Below are positions 54,801 through 64,000 of a stretch of 64,000 bases of DNA, piece after piece. A program made the translations under genes and the position numbers. Positions within the stretch are counted from its first letter, which is position 1. The number at the start of each line of letters is the position of its first letter. Source of the DNA: Samsoniella hepiali (taxonomy: Eukaryota; Ascomycota; Sordariomycetes; Hypocreales; Cordycipitaceae); the NCBI GenBank assembly GCA_001455915.2, contig LNDK02000051.1:136749-200748 (forward strand). Direction: 5' to 3'. A model generated the notes under the pieces. It was not told the DNA's origin, did no database searches, and saw only the letters and a program-made list of their open reading frames with translations.

Positions 54801-56130
54801 GCACCCGGTGTTCGCTGGTCGTCACCGACCCAACTACTAATCTGGCGCTCAAGTGGTTGTCAATCGGAGATCGGACGGGATCCAGAATATTCACTCGGCT
54901 ATGGCCGTACATGTCAAGTAGGTGACCATATTTCGTTTATAAGCTAGCAAAAAGAAAACAAAGCAAAAAGCAAAGCAAAAAGAACAAAAGCAAAAGATTT
55001 CTTGCGCGGTTCTTGATGGTAGATCTGGATCCTATCAACCGTGAAATTGAACTCCGGCACTGCCAAACGAGTACACCGGTGGACAAACAACAGACGCATG
55101 AATAGGCAAGTAGACCAACAAGTGTCTGCGCAAGCTTGCCAGTGCCCACGTCACTCGTACCGAATGCGGCGGCTTGTACAATACCAATCATCTCTGAAAA
55201 TTACTCTCTTTTTTTCTTTTTTTTTCTTTTTTTTTTGTACCTTGATCATTGAATCTGTACAACTTTGATGTACTTGGCCATCACTACCACAAGCGCGCGC
55301 ACTGCAAACGCTGCATCCAAGACGTGGCGACAACGCAGCCCAGTATTGATGAATGACATTTTTTTTTGTTTTTTTTTTTTTAATTAAATGACACTTGTGT
55401 CATGTGTACTCCATTATGGCATTTTCTTTCTTCTTCACTCTTCAATTTTCGGTTTCACGACGCTCCGGGTCTGCACGATCCGACTACTGGGCAATGCCAC
55501 CAGACGCTGCCTCCGAGTACCTGCGCGGACTACACATGATATCCCAGCCAATGTATTCAATGTAGATTCCATCACCTTGTTTCCCAGCTTCTTTAAGCGC
55601 CATTTTATCCGATTCTCTTTGGAAGCTACTCTTATTTTCTTTTTCTTTTTTAGAAAATAAAATGGCTACGGGTGCTTCCTCCTCGTCAGCTTCCAGCACA
55701 CGGCCGCATTACACAACCAAGCACACAGTTTCTACCAATCTCTCGCCAACTCCCTCACCATACTCACCAGCCACAACCTCTCCCAAAAAAATACCTTTTC
55801 TTTTCTTCTCCCAATGTCATTGCCATGTTTTTATCCATCACCAGCCAATTCCCGTCCTCCCATTTCCAAGCCGCCATCCCCGTCCGCCCCACTACACATT
55901 CATCCTCGGCCACCAGCACCGGCAAATCCACGGCGCATCTCCGTCCGTCCTCCCGTCGAACGGCCCGTCGGGGGTGTCCTCGCCCAAATTTCTGAATAAT
56001 CAAGCAAAGCTCACCCATCATCACTCAACACATCGCCCGCCTCAAATCTACCTACCAACCGACAATTGATGCAGACTCGCTCGTTCTAGCAATCGGCACG
56101 GACAAATTCAACACATCACATCACATCACA
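51864..56130. other. Long gene-free region
   Basis: About 4.3 kb without a supportable gene. Many short frames exist on both strands from 52 to 54.2 kb, none with a recognised family. A ~110-bp direct repeat lies at 54.4-54.7 kb. Purine-rich A/G tracts occur at 54735-54800 and 54945-54995, and poly-T runs at 55205-55235 and 55360-55381. The segment 55640-56130 is the upstream and leader region of the BolA gene; an open frame at 55662-56069 inside it has low-complexity composition and I do not accept it as a gene. Confidence 0.5.
54444..54732 (+). repeat. Direct repeat pair of about 110 bp, period ~173
   Basis: The copy starting at 54444 (ATGGTAATGCAGGTGGGAGAAGG) and the one starting at 54610 (ATGATAATGTAAGTGGGAGAAGG) continue with a GGGCCTTTGACG/GGGCCTTGACG block and end with TACGTGTAAATGTGTG at 54525 and 54698 followed by a GGATATT motif. 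Divergence is moderate. No coding frame is shared. Confidence 0.75.
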
Positions 56131-56589
56131 ATGCAGTCCTCGCTATGCGCCGCGTGCCGCCGCGCCGCCGCAACCCTCCGCCCTCGCAGCATCTCCCGCA
56201 TCATCTCGCGCCCTCTGTCCACGACTCCAACCACAACCACAACGACCACACGCCCGCGTCCCCGTCTCCCCGCGACGACGCCCCTCCTCCTCCACCGCCA
56301 CACCCTCACCCGCCGTCTCTACTCCTCCGCCCCCGAACAACCCAGCATGAGCGACGCCGAGTCCGCCATCGCGCAGCTCCTCGTCGACGCCCTCGCCCCG
56401 TCGTCGGTGCTCGTCCAGGACGTCTCGGGCGGCTGCGGCAGCATGTACGCCATTGAAATCGCCGCCGACGCGTTCCGCGGCCAGACCATCCTCAAGCAGC
56501 AGCGCATGGTCAATGCCGCGCTGGGGGATGTGGTCAAGACCTGGCACGGCGTCCAGATTCGCACGCGCGTGCCGGATGCGTCGACGTGA
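56131..56589 (+). CDS. BolA-like protein, mitochondrial (BOLA3/Aim1 type)
   Basis: A single exon encodes 152 residues. The first ~65 residues are rich in Arg, Ser and Thr with almost no acidic residues (ACRRAAATLRPRSISRIISR, then LTRRLYSSA), typical of a mitochondrial presequence. The BolA fold follows: SAIAQLLVDALAPSSVLVQDV, SGGCGSMYAIEIAADAFRG, QTILKQQRMVNAALGDVV. The GCGSMY loop with Cys and the H in KTWHGVQI are the expected ligands for a glutaredoxin-bridged iron-sulfur cluster. It should help deliver [4Fe-4S] clusters to mitochondrial enzymes such as lipoate synthase. An internal ATG at 56347 (MSDAESA) could give a cytosolic form. It converges with the acetyl-CoA carboxylase gene. Confidence 0.92.
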   Translation: MQSSLCAACRRAAATLRPRSISRIISRPLSTTPTTTTTTTRPRPRLPATTPLLLHRHTLTRRLYSSAPEQPSMSDAESAIAQLLVDALAPSSVLVQDVSGGCGSMYAIEIAADAFRGQTILKQQRMVNAALGDVVKTWHGVQIRTRVPDAST

Positions 56590-56972
56590 ATTCTACACGG
56601 CAACACAGGATTTATAATAAAAAAAAGGACATGAGGGGGGACGTGTTACGAATAGAGCAACAAGAACATGTATACGAGACTGCAAGGGGGGTGGAAAGAT
56701 ACAAATGTGTATAATACTCGAATAGACCACTGTACAATAATCTTGCCCATATATACAAGGGCACGCATCTACCTTCTAGACTCTACACTTCACACTTCAC
56801 ACTTCACACGTACGGCATTCAGACTAATTAACTTGTAGCATTAACATGAATACGTAGCTATGACAAAACAAACAAACGTACAATCCGCCGTCTAACAATC
56901 ATTATGTATATACTTTTTTTTCTTTTCTCTTTTCTTTTCTCTTTTCTTTGTTTCTCTTCTTTCCTTTCGGGA
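56590..56972. other. Intergenic region between converging genes
   Basis: This 383-bp interval separates the 3' ends of the BolA and acetyl-CoA carboxylase genes. It holds a CT-rich tract at 56916-56968 and a CACTTCACA triple repeat at 56784-56811. No gene is seen. Confidence 0.55.
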
Positions 56973-59900
56973 TTACTCCTTCAGAAACTTCAGAATCGCA
57001 TCCCGCTCCTCCAGAGGCATGATCCGGAGCACCTCGCGCACGCCCTTGAAGCCCGCCTCCTTGTTGCGCCGCACCACCTCGGCCAGCTCGCGCGCCAGCT
57101 TCTCCGCCTTGAACACCTCGACCTTTTCGCCAATCGTCTTGCGCTCCTTTTCGTACCACTCGGCCACCGCCTGGTCGTTCTTGTCCCACGCCGTGATGCC
57201 CGACCAGCTCTTGAGCAGCTCCAGGTGCCGGTCGCGCGCCGCGCTCGCCTTGGCCACCGTCTCCTTCTGGCTCGCCGTCAGCGTGCTGCTCGCCATGTGG
57301 CGCAGCATGTACTCTTCGCTCAGGCGACGGCGCACACGCCAGTAAAAGAACCGGCGCGCGTTGGACCACTCCAGCACCTCGCGGATCGTCCCCTTGGCCT
57401 TCATGCGGCCAGCCCGGTCGTGCAGATCGGCAAACTGAATGGCAATCTGCGAGTACACAGGGAGCAGCTGGCGCTCGCGTGCCACCATCTTGGTCTTGAT
57501 CTCCTCGGCCTCTTCCTTGGAGGTGTTGGGGTCCGCCAGGTTCTTCTTCAGCTGCGCGTACGTCTCGTCCATGCGAGCCATCGTCTCCAGCTGCTTGTCC
57601 TTCTTGTACTTGATGCCAATGATACCCTCGGGCTCGAGCACACCACCGCGCGCCTCTTCGTCGGCGTACATCTCCATGACGGTGGGGTTAATGGTGGGAT
57701 CAACGACGACCCACGAACCACCGCGGAGCTCGCCGTAGGGAGGAATGTACACAAAGATGGGCTGCTCATACTTGACGAGGGCGTCAACAATGAACGAACC
57801 GTACTTGAGGACTTCGTTGTACATGTCTCGCTGACCACCAGAGAATCCACGCCAGTTGGCGAGAATCATCAGTGGCAGCTGCTCACCATTGTTAAAGTCG
57901 TTGATAGCCTGGGCAGTCTTGAACGCAGAGTTGGGGTACCAGACACCACCGGCTTCGTTGCTAACCTGCTCGATAGAGTCAGGGTTGGCAGGGTCAGCGG
58001 GGGTCGTGTTCTCGACACTGCGCGTCTCGACGGCAATAACACCCATGGGGATGCCGCCGAGACGAGCACGACCAACAACAACAGTGCGGGCCCAGCCGCC
58101 CAGAGTCTCGACAAACGAGTCCTTGTCAAAGAGACCGCTCTGGAACCCAGTCTCGTCCTGCTTACCAGCAATCATCCAGCGGACATCGTTGGGCTGCTTC
58201 TGGGGAGGGCAGTAGACGACGTCGCGGTCCCAGGTGTCGGTGCTGGGGCTGACGGGGATGGGAGCGTTGCGCTTCTCGGGGACGTACGACATCCACTCGA
58301 CAATGCGCGAGACACCCTCAAAGTCGTCGTTGGCAGTCATGTGCGAAACACCGTTGCGGTACATGATCTGAGTGCCACCAAGCTGCAGGTTGGACGTGTA
58401 GACCTCGCGACCAAGCAGGTTGTTCAGCGCAGGGGCACCAGTCAGGATGATGGGCTGGCCCTCGACCTGGACAGCACGCTGGCCAAGACGGACGAGGTAG
58501 GCACCGATACCGACGGAACGGCAGGTAACCAGGGTCACGGTGAAGATGTCGTTGTACGCACGGCTGGTGGCGCCGGCAATCAGGCCAGAACCCCGCAGAC
58601 ACTCGACACCGAGGCCATCTTCCTGGCCAATAATGGTGAGGATGCGGTGGCGCTTCTCGCCAGCCTCGGAAATCTCTTCGGTGATGACGTCCTTCTTGAA
58701 GCGGTCCTTGCCGGCCTGGTCAAGATACAGGTAACGGAAGCCCTTGTCCTGGTTGGTAATATCGTTCCAGGCGACCTTGAAGTGAGGCATCAGCTCGTTG
58801 GCAAGACCAAGACGCGCACCAGAGTTGGCCGACAGGTAGATGCGAGGAATGCCAAGCTTGCGGGCCAGTTCAGTGCACTTGTGGAAGAAGTTATCTTCCT
58901 TGGGACCAAATGAACCAATCAAGTAGGTGATGTCGTTGGCAACCACAATGAAACGACGGCCGTCGGGGTACTCGGGAGTACGAGCGCGGATGAGCCAACC
59001 AACCATACCGCACTTGTTGGTGCCGGGCTCACGGTTCACCTCGTCCAGGTTATCCTTGTCATCGAGAACCAGCTCGGTAAAGGAGATGCAGTCTCCAGTC
59101 TTGGGTTGGTGGACGCCAAGGGCAGGCTGGCTCTTGACAGCCTTGACCCAGCTGTTCTGGATGGCCTGGCGGAAGAGCTCCGGGAAGTCGTAGACGTACT
59201 GAGTGCCCATGAGATGAGCCTTGTAACGGTTGGGCTGGTCCCAGTTCTTGGTAGCATAGGGGGTGTTGACAGGCAGCAGATGAAGGGGACCCTTCTCCTT
59301 GGTACCACCAATGCTATGGAAGACCCATTCGCCCTTGTCCGACTTGCGCTCGGCGTACAGGTCGACATCCACAACGTAGCCAGAGGTGTTGGTGATGCCG
59401 ATACGCAGAGGGTAGGGCAGACCAGTCTTGGGGTCGGTGCAGATGATGCGGATTTCAACATTCGAAACACGCAGTCTCCAGCCACGGGCACCGAAGCGGT
59501 CGAGGAAGCCCTGGAGGCTGTGCTCCACCTCAGAGGGAGCAAGCTGGAACACGGGGCTAAAGTTCATAAAGATGTGGTTCATATCCGTGTTGTTGCTGCC
59601 AATGATTTCGAGAGCGTCGAAAATGTCATTGACAACGCGGTCCGCCTCGGAGATGAGGTACTCGGCCGTAGGAATCTCATCACGGAGACGGCCGGGACGG
59701 ATGACGGCACGGGTAAAGTAGCGCTTGTCAGTATCAGCAGCCTTGCCAATACCCTCGTACACGTGAATGTTCTTGTTCTCGGTGAAGACGGGCTTAATGT
59801 TGAACTTGGACAGACGAGCAAGCTCAAGCTGGAAAGCGAGAGCAGGCTCGCTGTGACGGATGCTGTCGTCTTCCTCGTAGAGGGGTCCACGGAACGTGTA

Positions 59901-62900
59901 GTAGCCAGGGTACGAGCCGTCGCTGTGGCCACAGATGAAGGTCAGGCGACGGACGCCACGCGCAAGAAGCTCTTCCTTGAACTGGCCGACGATGGGGCGG
60001 ATGCGAGCAAGGGTCTCCTCGTCGTCCTTGCTCTCAGCATCACGGACAGCAATGTTGATGACGGCACTCAGCTCTTCAGCGGTGCCACGGGGTGTGGTAG
60101 GCTGGCCAGGCTTGCGCTTGCCACTGAGATCGGCAATGAGGCCAGAGGAGGTGGTCTGACGGTTTTGCTTCTGCTGGAAGGCAATAGCCTCGAGGGCCTT
60201 TTGGAGGAGGTCATCGGCCTCGTCAATGTACTTGCAAGGAACAATGACACCGATACGGCTGGGCTCGTCGCTGATCTTGGCATCGAGGTACGACATGTCA
60301 CTAATAGAGTAGATGCGCTTACCAATCTCGTTGCCAAGAGGAGTGCCAGGGGCAGACGGAGCAGCCGACTGGGCGGGCAGACCAAACTCGGCCTCGCCAA
60401 GCTTGCGGAGCTTAAAGTCCCAAGAGATGAACAGCGGGTTGTCGCTCTCGTCAGAGTGGTAGTTGACCTTGTTGAGGATGTAGGCACGGTACGCGCGGCG
60501 AATGTAGACTTCGAGCGAAGCGACCGATACCCAGTGGTCCTCGTTGCCAAAGAACAGGGTCAGCACGTCAAAGACGGTGTACTTGGAGTCGACAACCTCC
60601 TTGATGACGTCGAAGCTAGGCTCACGGTGATCCCAGCCGCTCTCACCGTAGCGAGACTCAATGACAGAGGAGCGGAGAATGTGCTCCATCTGCGAGGTGC
60701 GCTCCTCCAGGGAAGGCAGAGCACACTGAATCATAATCTCACGGGCCTTGAGGGAGACCTTGGAAGTAGTGCGCGAGGTAAGCTCGGTAAGCCTGCGCAG
60801 GGGATCGCGGAGGTACTTGCCAACGTTACCCACGTTGGGCTTGTTGGGGCGGTACTCGTCGAGGATGGCCAGGACGAGCGACGACTTGGCGCTGACACGG
60901 CTGTGGGAGAGAGCAGTCTGGACAATCTTGTGAATGTTGTCCTTGTTTTGGTCACGGAGCGTAAGAATAACATTCTCCTCCTGGCCGTTGCCACGGAAGA
61001 GGCTTTCAATGTCGCAGAAGGAGTCGAGCAGGCCGCGGATGAGGTTCAGCTCACGGACCTTTTGGCCGTCGGCGTAAATCTCCAGAATGTGCGTCAGGGG
61101 AGCCAGGGTGCTGCGGAGTAGGTCGGCGTCGCCAGCAGCCACATTATCCTCGACAAACTTGGAAAAGGCTTTTTGCAGAGGACGAGCAGGGAACTCGGTC
61201 TGGCGGGCCTTGGCACGCTCAACAATCTGGCCAAACTGGGCATCCAGCTTCTGGGGCATTCTGGAGTGCAGGGCAGAGAACTGGGCGTTCCATTCGCTGT
61301 AAGGAAGCTCAGGGTTGCGAAGGACCTCAATCAGTCCCTTCAGGCTGGCCTGCATGACGACGGAGTTGTCAAAACCGAGAAGAATGTTGTTGACGACGTT
61401 GTGGAGGAGCTGGAAGCGCTGAGCAGGCTTGGCACCAAGATCAACGGGGTCACCGAGGGCAGGCAGCTTGTCAACAAAGCTCTGGGCCTGCTTGACGCGG
61501 CTAGGATCATCCAGGGCCAGTATACCGAGAATGTCACCAGCCTCGAGGGTGGCACCAGGTTGCTTCATCAGCTGGACAATACCGTCCTCCTGGGCGACGA
61601 GGGGCATGTACATCTTCATGACCTCGACTTCGGCATAGGTGGCGCCGGCCTTGAGGTGGGAACCGTTCTCGACGGTGTACTTGACAAGCTTGCCGGGGCT
61701 GGGGGTGCGCAGCTGCGTGGGGTCGTTTTCCTGCTCAAGCAGACAAGTCTTGCCGTCAACGGACAGACGAGTGGCACCAACCTCCTCCTTCCAGTAGACA
61801 TTGTGGGAGTGGCCGTCGAGCAGAATCAGCAGGCCACCGTCAGAGAGGGCGCGGACGCCAACAGAGCACTTGGAGCCATTGATGAACAGGTTGTAGCTAT
61901 CCGCGCTGGAGCGGGTGGCGGTAAACTTGTAGCGGAAGCCCTCGTAGATGTAGTCAATGTTGAAGACGGTGCGCAGAATATCCTTGGAGGGAACCTGACC
62001 CTTTTCGAGACCCGCGCGGTACTCGGCCATGCAAGCCTCCGAGGCAATGTGCGCCTTGGTGGTGGCTCCGCAGATGACGGCAAGCATGGTGTCGGGGCGC
62101 TCGGCGGTCAGGCGCTTGGAAATGAGCTCGTCCAGCCAGCCGGTGGTGATTGTGTTTTCCTCAAAGTCCTCGGTCTCGAGCAGCTTGATGAGGTACTCGA
62201 CGGTGGTTCTGAAATCACCGCGAATGCTCAGCTCCTTGAGGGCGACAACCATGTGTTTTCTCGAGGCGGCTCGGTTCTCGCCGTAGGCGAAAATGTGACC
62301 AAACTGAGAGTCGGAGAAGGAGTGAATACCACCCTGGGTACCGACGGAGAAGTAACCCCAGACGTTGGAGGAGGAGCGGAAGTTGAGGTCGTGGAGGACA
62401 CCGTTGGAAGGCTTGAATCCCTCACCAGGGTCTTCCGAGGTGATGCGGCAGGCGGTGGTGTGGCCACGGGGCGTGGGGCGACGCTGAATCTCACCAGCGC
62501 CCTCATTCTCAAAGTTGAAGTCAATCTCGGTGGCGGCCCTGGTGTCGACGCCGTAGAGCAGACGAATGTCGCGGACTCTGTGGAGCGGCAGACCCATGGC
62601 AATCTGAAGCTGGGCGGCGGGCAGGTTGACGCCGGTGACCATTTCGGTGGTGGGATGTTCGACCTGGAGACGGGGGTTGAGCTCGAGGAAGTAAAACTTG
62701 TTGTCGGCGTGGGAGTAGAGGTACTCGACGGTACCGGCGGAGACGTAGCCGACGAGCTTTCCGAGACGGACAGCAGCGTCCTCCATGGCCTTGAAGGTGG
62801 CGGCGTTGGCAATGGTGACGGGGGCCTCTTCGATAATCTTTTGATGGCGACGCTGGACGGAGCAATCACGGCCAAAGAGGGAGATGTTGTTGCCGTACTG

Positions 62901-63927
62901 ATCGGCCAGCAGCTGGACTTCCAAATGTCTGGCGTTGCCAGCGAGCTTCATGATGAAGATGGGCGAACCAGGAATTTCGCTGGCGGCGGCCTTGTAGAGA
63001 GCCTCAAACTCTTCCTCGTTGGTCACCTTTCGGATACCCTTGCCGCCACCACCCTCGGAGGCCTTGACCATGATGGGGAAGCCAATCTCCTTGGCCTTTT
63101 GCAGACCCTCCTGCCAGGAGGTGACGCAGCCCTTGGAGTAGACGTCGTCGGAGACGGTGACGATGCCCTTGTCGTCGACCTCGACCTTGTCGACGCCGGT
63201 TCCGGACCAGGGGATACAAGGGACCTCGGCGTGCTGAGCGACGATTGTGGAGGAAATCTTGTCACCTAGCGAGCGCATGGCAGAGCCAGGAGGTCCGATG
63301 AAGACGATTTTCTTGGGGGAGGCGGCGAGGGACTCGGGCAGCTTGGGGTTTTCCGAGGCGTGGCCCCTGGTTGTGTTAGCACTTTGGTCGTGTATAGTGT
63401 GTATTCAGACGTACCATCCAGCCCATACGGCGTGGACATTCATGCGCTCGGCAATGTCGACAATGAGCTCAACGTTGGCGTAGTTGTGGTTGTTTGTGCC
63501 GCCGGGGACTTCGACATAATGGTCGGCCATGCGAATGTAGTCGGCGTTGGCTTGTAAATCCTCGGGGGTGGCCATGACGGTAAAGTGAATGGCGCGCTCG
63601 TCGCCAAACATTTCGTAGGCCCATTTCCGGACGGATCGAATCTCCTTTACGGCGGCGATACCGTTGTTGGCGATCAGAACCTAGGGGCGACTGTCAGCGA
63701 CTTGAACGGTTGGGGAGGCTGCGCGGGCGCCGGTGCGACAGGTAGCGTCAGAGCGCAGAGCTTACGTTTGTGATGACAGTGTGGCCGTCATGCTGGGCCA
63801 CAAAGTCCTTGACCTTGCTCGCGGGGGCATTCTTTAGGCTGTTGCCGCCGATGAAGTGAGCAGCAATGCTGTGCTTCTCAGCATACGAGGCGTGGCCGTT
63901 GGCGCCATTTGTAGCCTCGGGAGCCAT
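56973..63927 (-). CDS. acc1: Acetyl-CoA carboxylase (cytosolic, multifunctional)
   Basis: Three exons on the minus strand, 63927-63766, 63680-63415 and 63366-56973, encode 2273 residues, the full length expected for the fungal enzyme. Introns are 85 and 48 nt, both near the 5' end (GTAAGC...CTAG; GTACGT, TGCTAAC, CCAG). Splicing gives VITNVLIANNGIAAVKEIRS and VWAGWGHASENPKLPE. The biotin carboxylase domain shows VMVKASEGGGGKGIRKV-type ATP-binding sequence and HQKIIEEAP. The biotinyl Lys is in EVMKMYMPL at about residue 727. The long central domain follows, then the carboxyltransferase with SANSGARLGLA and GWRGFSGGQRDMY. It makes malonyl-CoA for fatty acid and polyketide synthesis. The start ATG at 63927 is followed by APEATNGANGHASYAEK. 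The gene is complete in the window. Confidence 0.97.
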
Positions 63928-64000
63928 GGCGAGAGATGTGTGTGTGTGTGTGTGCGGCGAGGGGTGAGAGAAAGGGCGGGTTTCAGTAGTCGTTGAATGC
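63928..64000. promoter_or_regulatory. 5' leader of acetyl-CoA carboxylase
   Basis: Only 73 bp upstream of the start codon remain before the window ends. A GT/CA dinucleotide run of about seven units lies at 63938-63953. On the coding strand this is a CA-rich leader. No promoter element can be judged. Confidence 0.4.

Noticed and set aside
55662..56069. Ser/Thr/Pro-rich frame upstream of BolA
   Set aside because: Composition is low-complexity, no domain is seen, and it ends just before the BolA start; it is more likely promoter and leader sequence.
59106..63269. Very long plus-strand open frames opposite acetyl-CoA carboxylase
   Set aside because: They are antisense shadows caused by strong G/C at third codon positions; the minus-strand protein matches acetyl-CoA carboxylase throughout and the plus-strand products resemble nothing.

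Overview
The window is nuclear DNA of a filamentous ascomycete, most likely a sordariomycete of the Hypocreales type; I cannot name the genus. The evidence is short spliceosomal introns (about 47-85 nt, GTRNGY donors, CTRAC/CTAAT branch sites 8-15 nt before AG), pyrimidine-rich leaders, fungal families (laccase, subtilisin, velvet-like, DUF1772, NmrA, DUF4470) and an intron-bearing tRNA-Lys. Coordinates below are genomic; exon limits are my own splice predictions and were checked for reading frame.

Left part (1 to about 35.6 kb) is accessory in character: gene-poor, repeat-bearing and with relics. It opens with the 3' part of a gene of unknown function and a second unknown gene. A group of secondary-metabolism-type genes follows: a scytalone-dehydratase-like enzyme (-), an ABM monooxygenase (+), a DUF1772 anthrone-oxygenase-like membrane protein (-) and an NADH-cytochrome b5 reductase (+). 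The first three are typical tailoring enzymes of anthraquinone/emodin-type pathways, but no polyketide synthase is in view. Next come two sulfotransferase-fold (PF17784-type) genes, a DJ-1/PfpI gene, a broken aminoglycoside-phosphotransferase-like gene, a small CxxC protein, a ~145-bp tandem array, an NmrA-like gene with a duplicated promoter, a previously hidden three-exon gene for a 10-cysteine secreted peptide, an HSL-type hydrolase, a TPR-DUF4470 protein, a methyltransferase-SET/MYND fusion, a laccase and an isoflavone-reductase-like NmrA protein.

Right part (35.8 to 64 kb) is mostly core genome, GC-rich at third positions: Xaa-Pro aminopeptidase, a short velvet-like protein behind a ~3 kb leader with long poly-C and poly-T runs, a CCDC25/Jlp2 homologue, tRNA-Lys(CUU), an 1111-residue protein combining a HeLo-like N-terminus, a degenerate kinase domain and a trypsin-like protease, a secreted subtilisin, a mitochondrial BolA protein and acetyl-CoA carboxylase, which is complete with its start near the right edge.

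The most unusual observations are a predicted one-nucleotide exon in the CCDC25/Jlp2 gene, the HeLo-like/pseudokinase/protease fusion, and the polyketide-tailoring gene set without a synthase.
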